Shown: positions 60,597 through 61,961 of the stretch, in pieces
Layout of the letters: the number at the start of each line of letters is the position of its first letter
Numbering within the stretch: position 1 is the first letter of the stretch
From: Heterotrichella gracilis
Lineage: Eukaryota; Sar; Xanthophyceae; Tribonematales; Xanthonemataceae
Reading direction: 5' to 3'
Assembly (NCBI GenBank): GCA_032358255.1
Contig: JAULBX010025398.1
Span: 1-61,961, forward strand
DNA length: 61,961 bases
The notes under the pieces: model-generated
The model's database searches: none
The model's input: the letters and a program-made list of their open reading frames with translations, nothing else
Told to the model about the DNA's origin: nothing
Program-made: the position numbers and the translations under genes

Positions 60597-61860
60597 ATGG
60601 GCATCAATTCCAATCGACCCCTTCATGCCTTTGTGCTCACATCAAAGTCAGGGTCTGCTGCCGTAATTGAAGCGGTCGGCTATGTGTGGCCGGCCAAATG
60701 TCCCACCAGTGCACTTGCCTGCCTGGTGGTACTCCTCTCAATTGCTGGAGCGGGAGCAGACAGGGAACCCATTATTACTCCAGTGAGTTGCAGCTATGGT
60801 GACACCTCGCAGTTTTTGCAATGGCTGCCTGACGATCCTCGCACTGCAAAGCTTGGTCGCTGCATCCCAGATGTGTGCGGTGGCACAATCCTCAGCCAAC
60901 TTGCGGATGCGTCAGGCGACATGCCGGTCTCGTTTGCCTGCCGCTACCAGCTCTATGATACTGCGCAAGCACTCCAATGCCTGCGGGGAAAGCAGGTGCT
61001 GTTTCTTGGCGACTCATCCATGACCGAGACAGTGCACGACATGACTGTGCTGCTGAGCGGAGTGGCATCAGACCCTTTGCAACAACTTGCTGAAGAACAT
61101 CACTCACATCAAGGGTGACCGTGTTACGCAAATTGTTCCCATCACACACAATGAAGGGCTGGATGGGGCACAGCTTTTGGTCGAGTTCTACGGCAACCAC
61201 AGGCGAATGCGCGTCAGTTTGTCTGAGGAGGACACCTTGTTGTGGCACCGCTTCATTGGGCACCCAAATGTCCTTGCAAACAACTATGGCATCCGCACGC
61301 TGATTGACAAAGATGTGCTTCCAGAACTGGCATGCATGTTTGGGCAAGTGCCGGGGTGCTGGCGGACACCGGATTTTGTGGTCATTAACTCGGGTCTGCA
61401 TGACGTCAATCATGGACCATCAGTGGCGCCAGAGACGTACCGGGAGTGGGTGCAGCAAGTGGCAGCCCAGGTGGCAAACTGGACTGCAGGCAGGGTGGGC
61501 GTAGTGTGGAAGAGTAACGTCATAGTGCCAGAGCACCTGGTGCCAGACCACCACTTGCCTGGTCTCCGTTTGCTGCGACAGTATGACCAGGTTGTGTCAG
61601 AGGTAGTAGGCCAGTTTGGGTTCAAGTTTGTGAATATTTCAGAGGTGTACTCAGTGATGGATGAACTGGGACAATTAGAGAATGGGACTACCGATTTCCT
61701 GCACTTTGGTGCAATTGCCAAATACCGCGACATCAACAAGCACGTTGCTGTGTCAACAATGATCACCCAAATGCTATTGAACACGCTGTGTACATGGAAG
61801 GACACATATGACTGTACTTCGGGGTGCGGCGCTGCCAGTGGCATGCATCACAAACGTTGA
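60597..61860 (+). CDS. PC-esterase / SGNH-type (NXPE- or TBL-like) protein with a frameshift
   Basis: SGNH-fold esterase/acyltransferase family, whose relatives O-acetylate glycans in the secretory path. Frame A runs 60597-61118; frame B is open from about 61057 to the stop at 61858-61860. Family blocks lie on both sides: nucleophile motif VLFLGDSSMTETVHDM in frame A; and VVINSGLHDVNHG (Asn block) and TTDFLHFG (Asp-His block) in frame B. Joining needs a one-base change between 61057 and 61118; no intron of workable size with GT and AG fits there. An N-terminal hydrophobic stretch (LACLVVLLSIAGAGA, about residues 41-55) suggests a signal anchor. Either the gene is a young pseudogene or the assembly has an indel. 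No intron was seen, unlike the neighbours, which may point to a retrocopy. Confidence 0.75.
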
Positions 61861-61861
61861 T

Positions 61862-61961
61862 GTTAGTTAGTTAGTTAGTGACAAGCATTCCAGCAAAATA
61901 GCCAGATTAGCAGTCAGTCTTGCACATGCGGCGCCACGCAGCTCTTTCCTGGCACTGTTTG
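61862..61961 (-). repeat. LINE 3'-end fragment with TTAG microsatellite tail, runs off the window
   Basis: On the minus strand this reads CAGTGCCAGGAAAGAGCTGC, then GTGGCGCCGCATGTGCAAGA, then CTGACTGCTAATCTGGCT, ending in a CTAA tetranucleotide array (TTAG on the plus strand, 61862-61879). It is a copy of the 3' end of the LINE at 58800-58880. The rest of the copy lies beyond 61961. Confidence 0.75.

Noticed and set aside
61057..61118. A 10-base GT...AG 'intron' (GTGGCATCAG) that would repair the esterase frame
   Set aside because: Far below any workable intron length; a single-base indel is the simpler explanation.

Overview
The window looks like nuclear DNA of a green alga (Chlorophyta, probably trebouxiophyte-like; lineage inferred, not proven). 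The genes are densely split by short GT-AG introns. They encode plant-type products: a plastid-type malonyl-CoA:ACP transacylase, a chloroplast-type acyl desaturase with a transit-like leader, a plant-type glutathionyl-hydroquinone reductase and SAR1. TTTAGGG-type telomere motifs also occur. I rebuilt 13 multi-exon gene models by hand. In every model the reading frame closes across all introns (about 86 junctions), with one unresolved 5' end.

Layout. 1-2246: no gene seen. 2247-3863 (-): TPT/nucleotide-sugar transporter family. 3864-7512: no gene seen. 7513-12035 (-): ABCG half-transporter. 12759-16956 (+): glutathionyl-hydroquinone reductase. 17926-18948 (+): uL24m. 20062-28954 (-): a 17-exon ubiquitin gene. 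29553-32580 (+): FabD. 33265-35016 (+): unrecognised helical protein. 35188-36378 (-): CNOT9. 37302-41098 (-): AATF/Bfr2. 42110-43014 (-): bL19m. 43562-44591 (+): SAR1. 46586-48436 (-): acyl desaturase. 49356-56137 (+): degenerate 3'-5' exonuclease-fold protein. 58009-58845 (+): LINE reverse-transcriptase relic. 60597-61860 (+): PC-esterase/SGNH-type gene with a frameshift.

Most genes are housekeeping: ribosome assembly and mitochondrial ribosomal proteins, mRNA turnover, COPII, and fatty-acid synthesis and desaturation. They are not organised as a pathway cluster. Divergent pairs sharing an upstream region are ABCG/GHR, E4-E2/FabD, bL19m/SAR1 and desaturase/exonuclease-like.

The most striking object is the gene at 20062-28954. 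It encodes a predicted 1391-aa protein with a UIM-like N-terminus and a full Ufd2/UBE4 E4 core. Where E4 ligases carry their U-box, it instead has a BIRC6-type E2 (UBC) domain with its catalytic Cys. That is an apparent E4-E2 fusion in one polypeptide, and I do not recall a description of it. A second theme is repeated degenerate partial copies of exons ('ghost exons') inside neighbouring introns of at least three genes. A third is a set of three AG|GCAAGT (GC-AG) introns. A LINE family is also visible, with one long relic and several 5'-truncated 3' tails.
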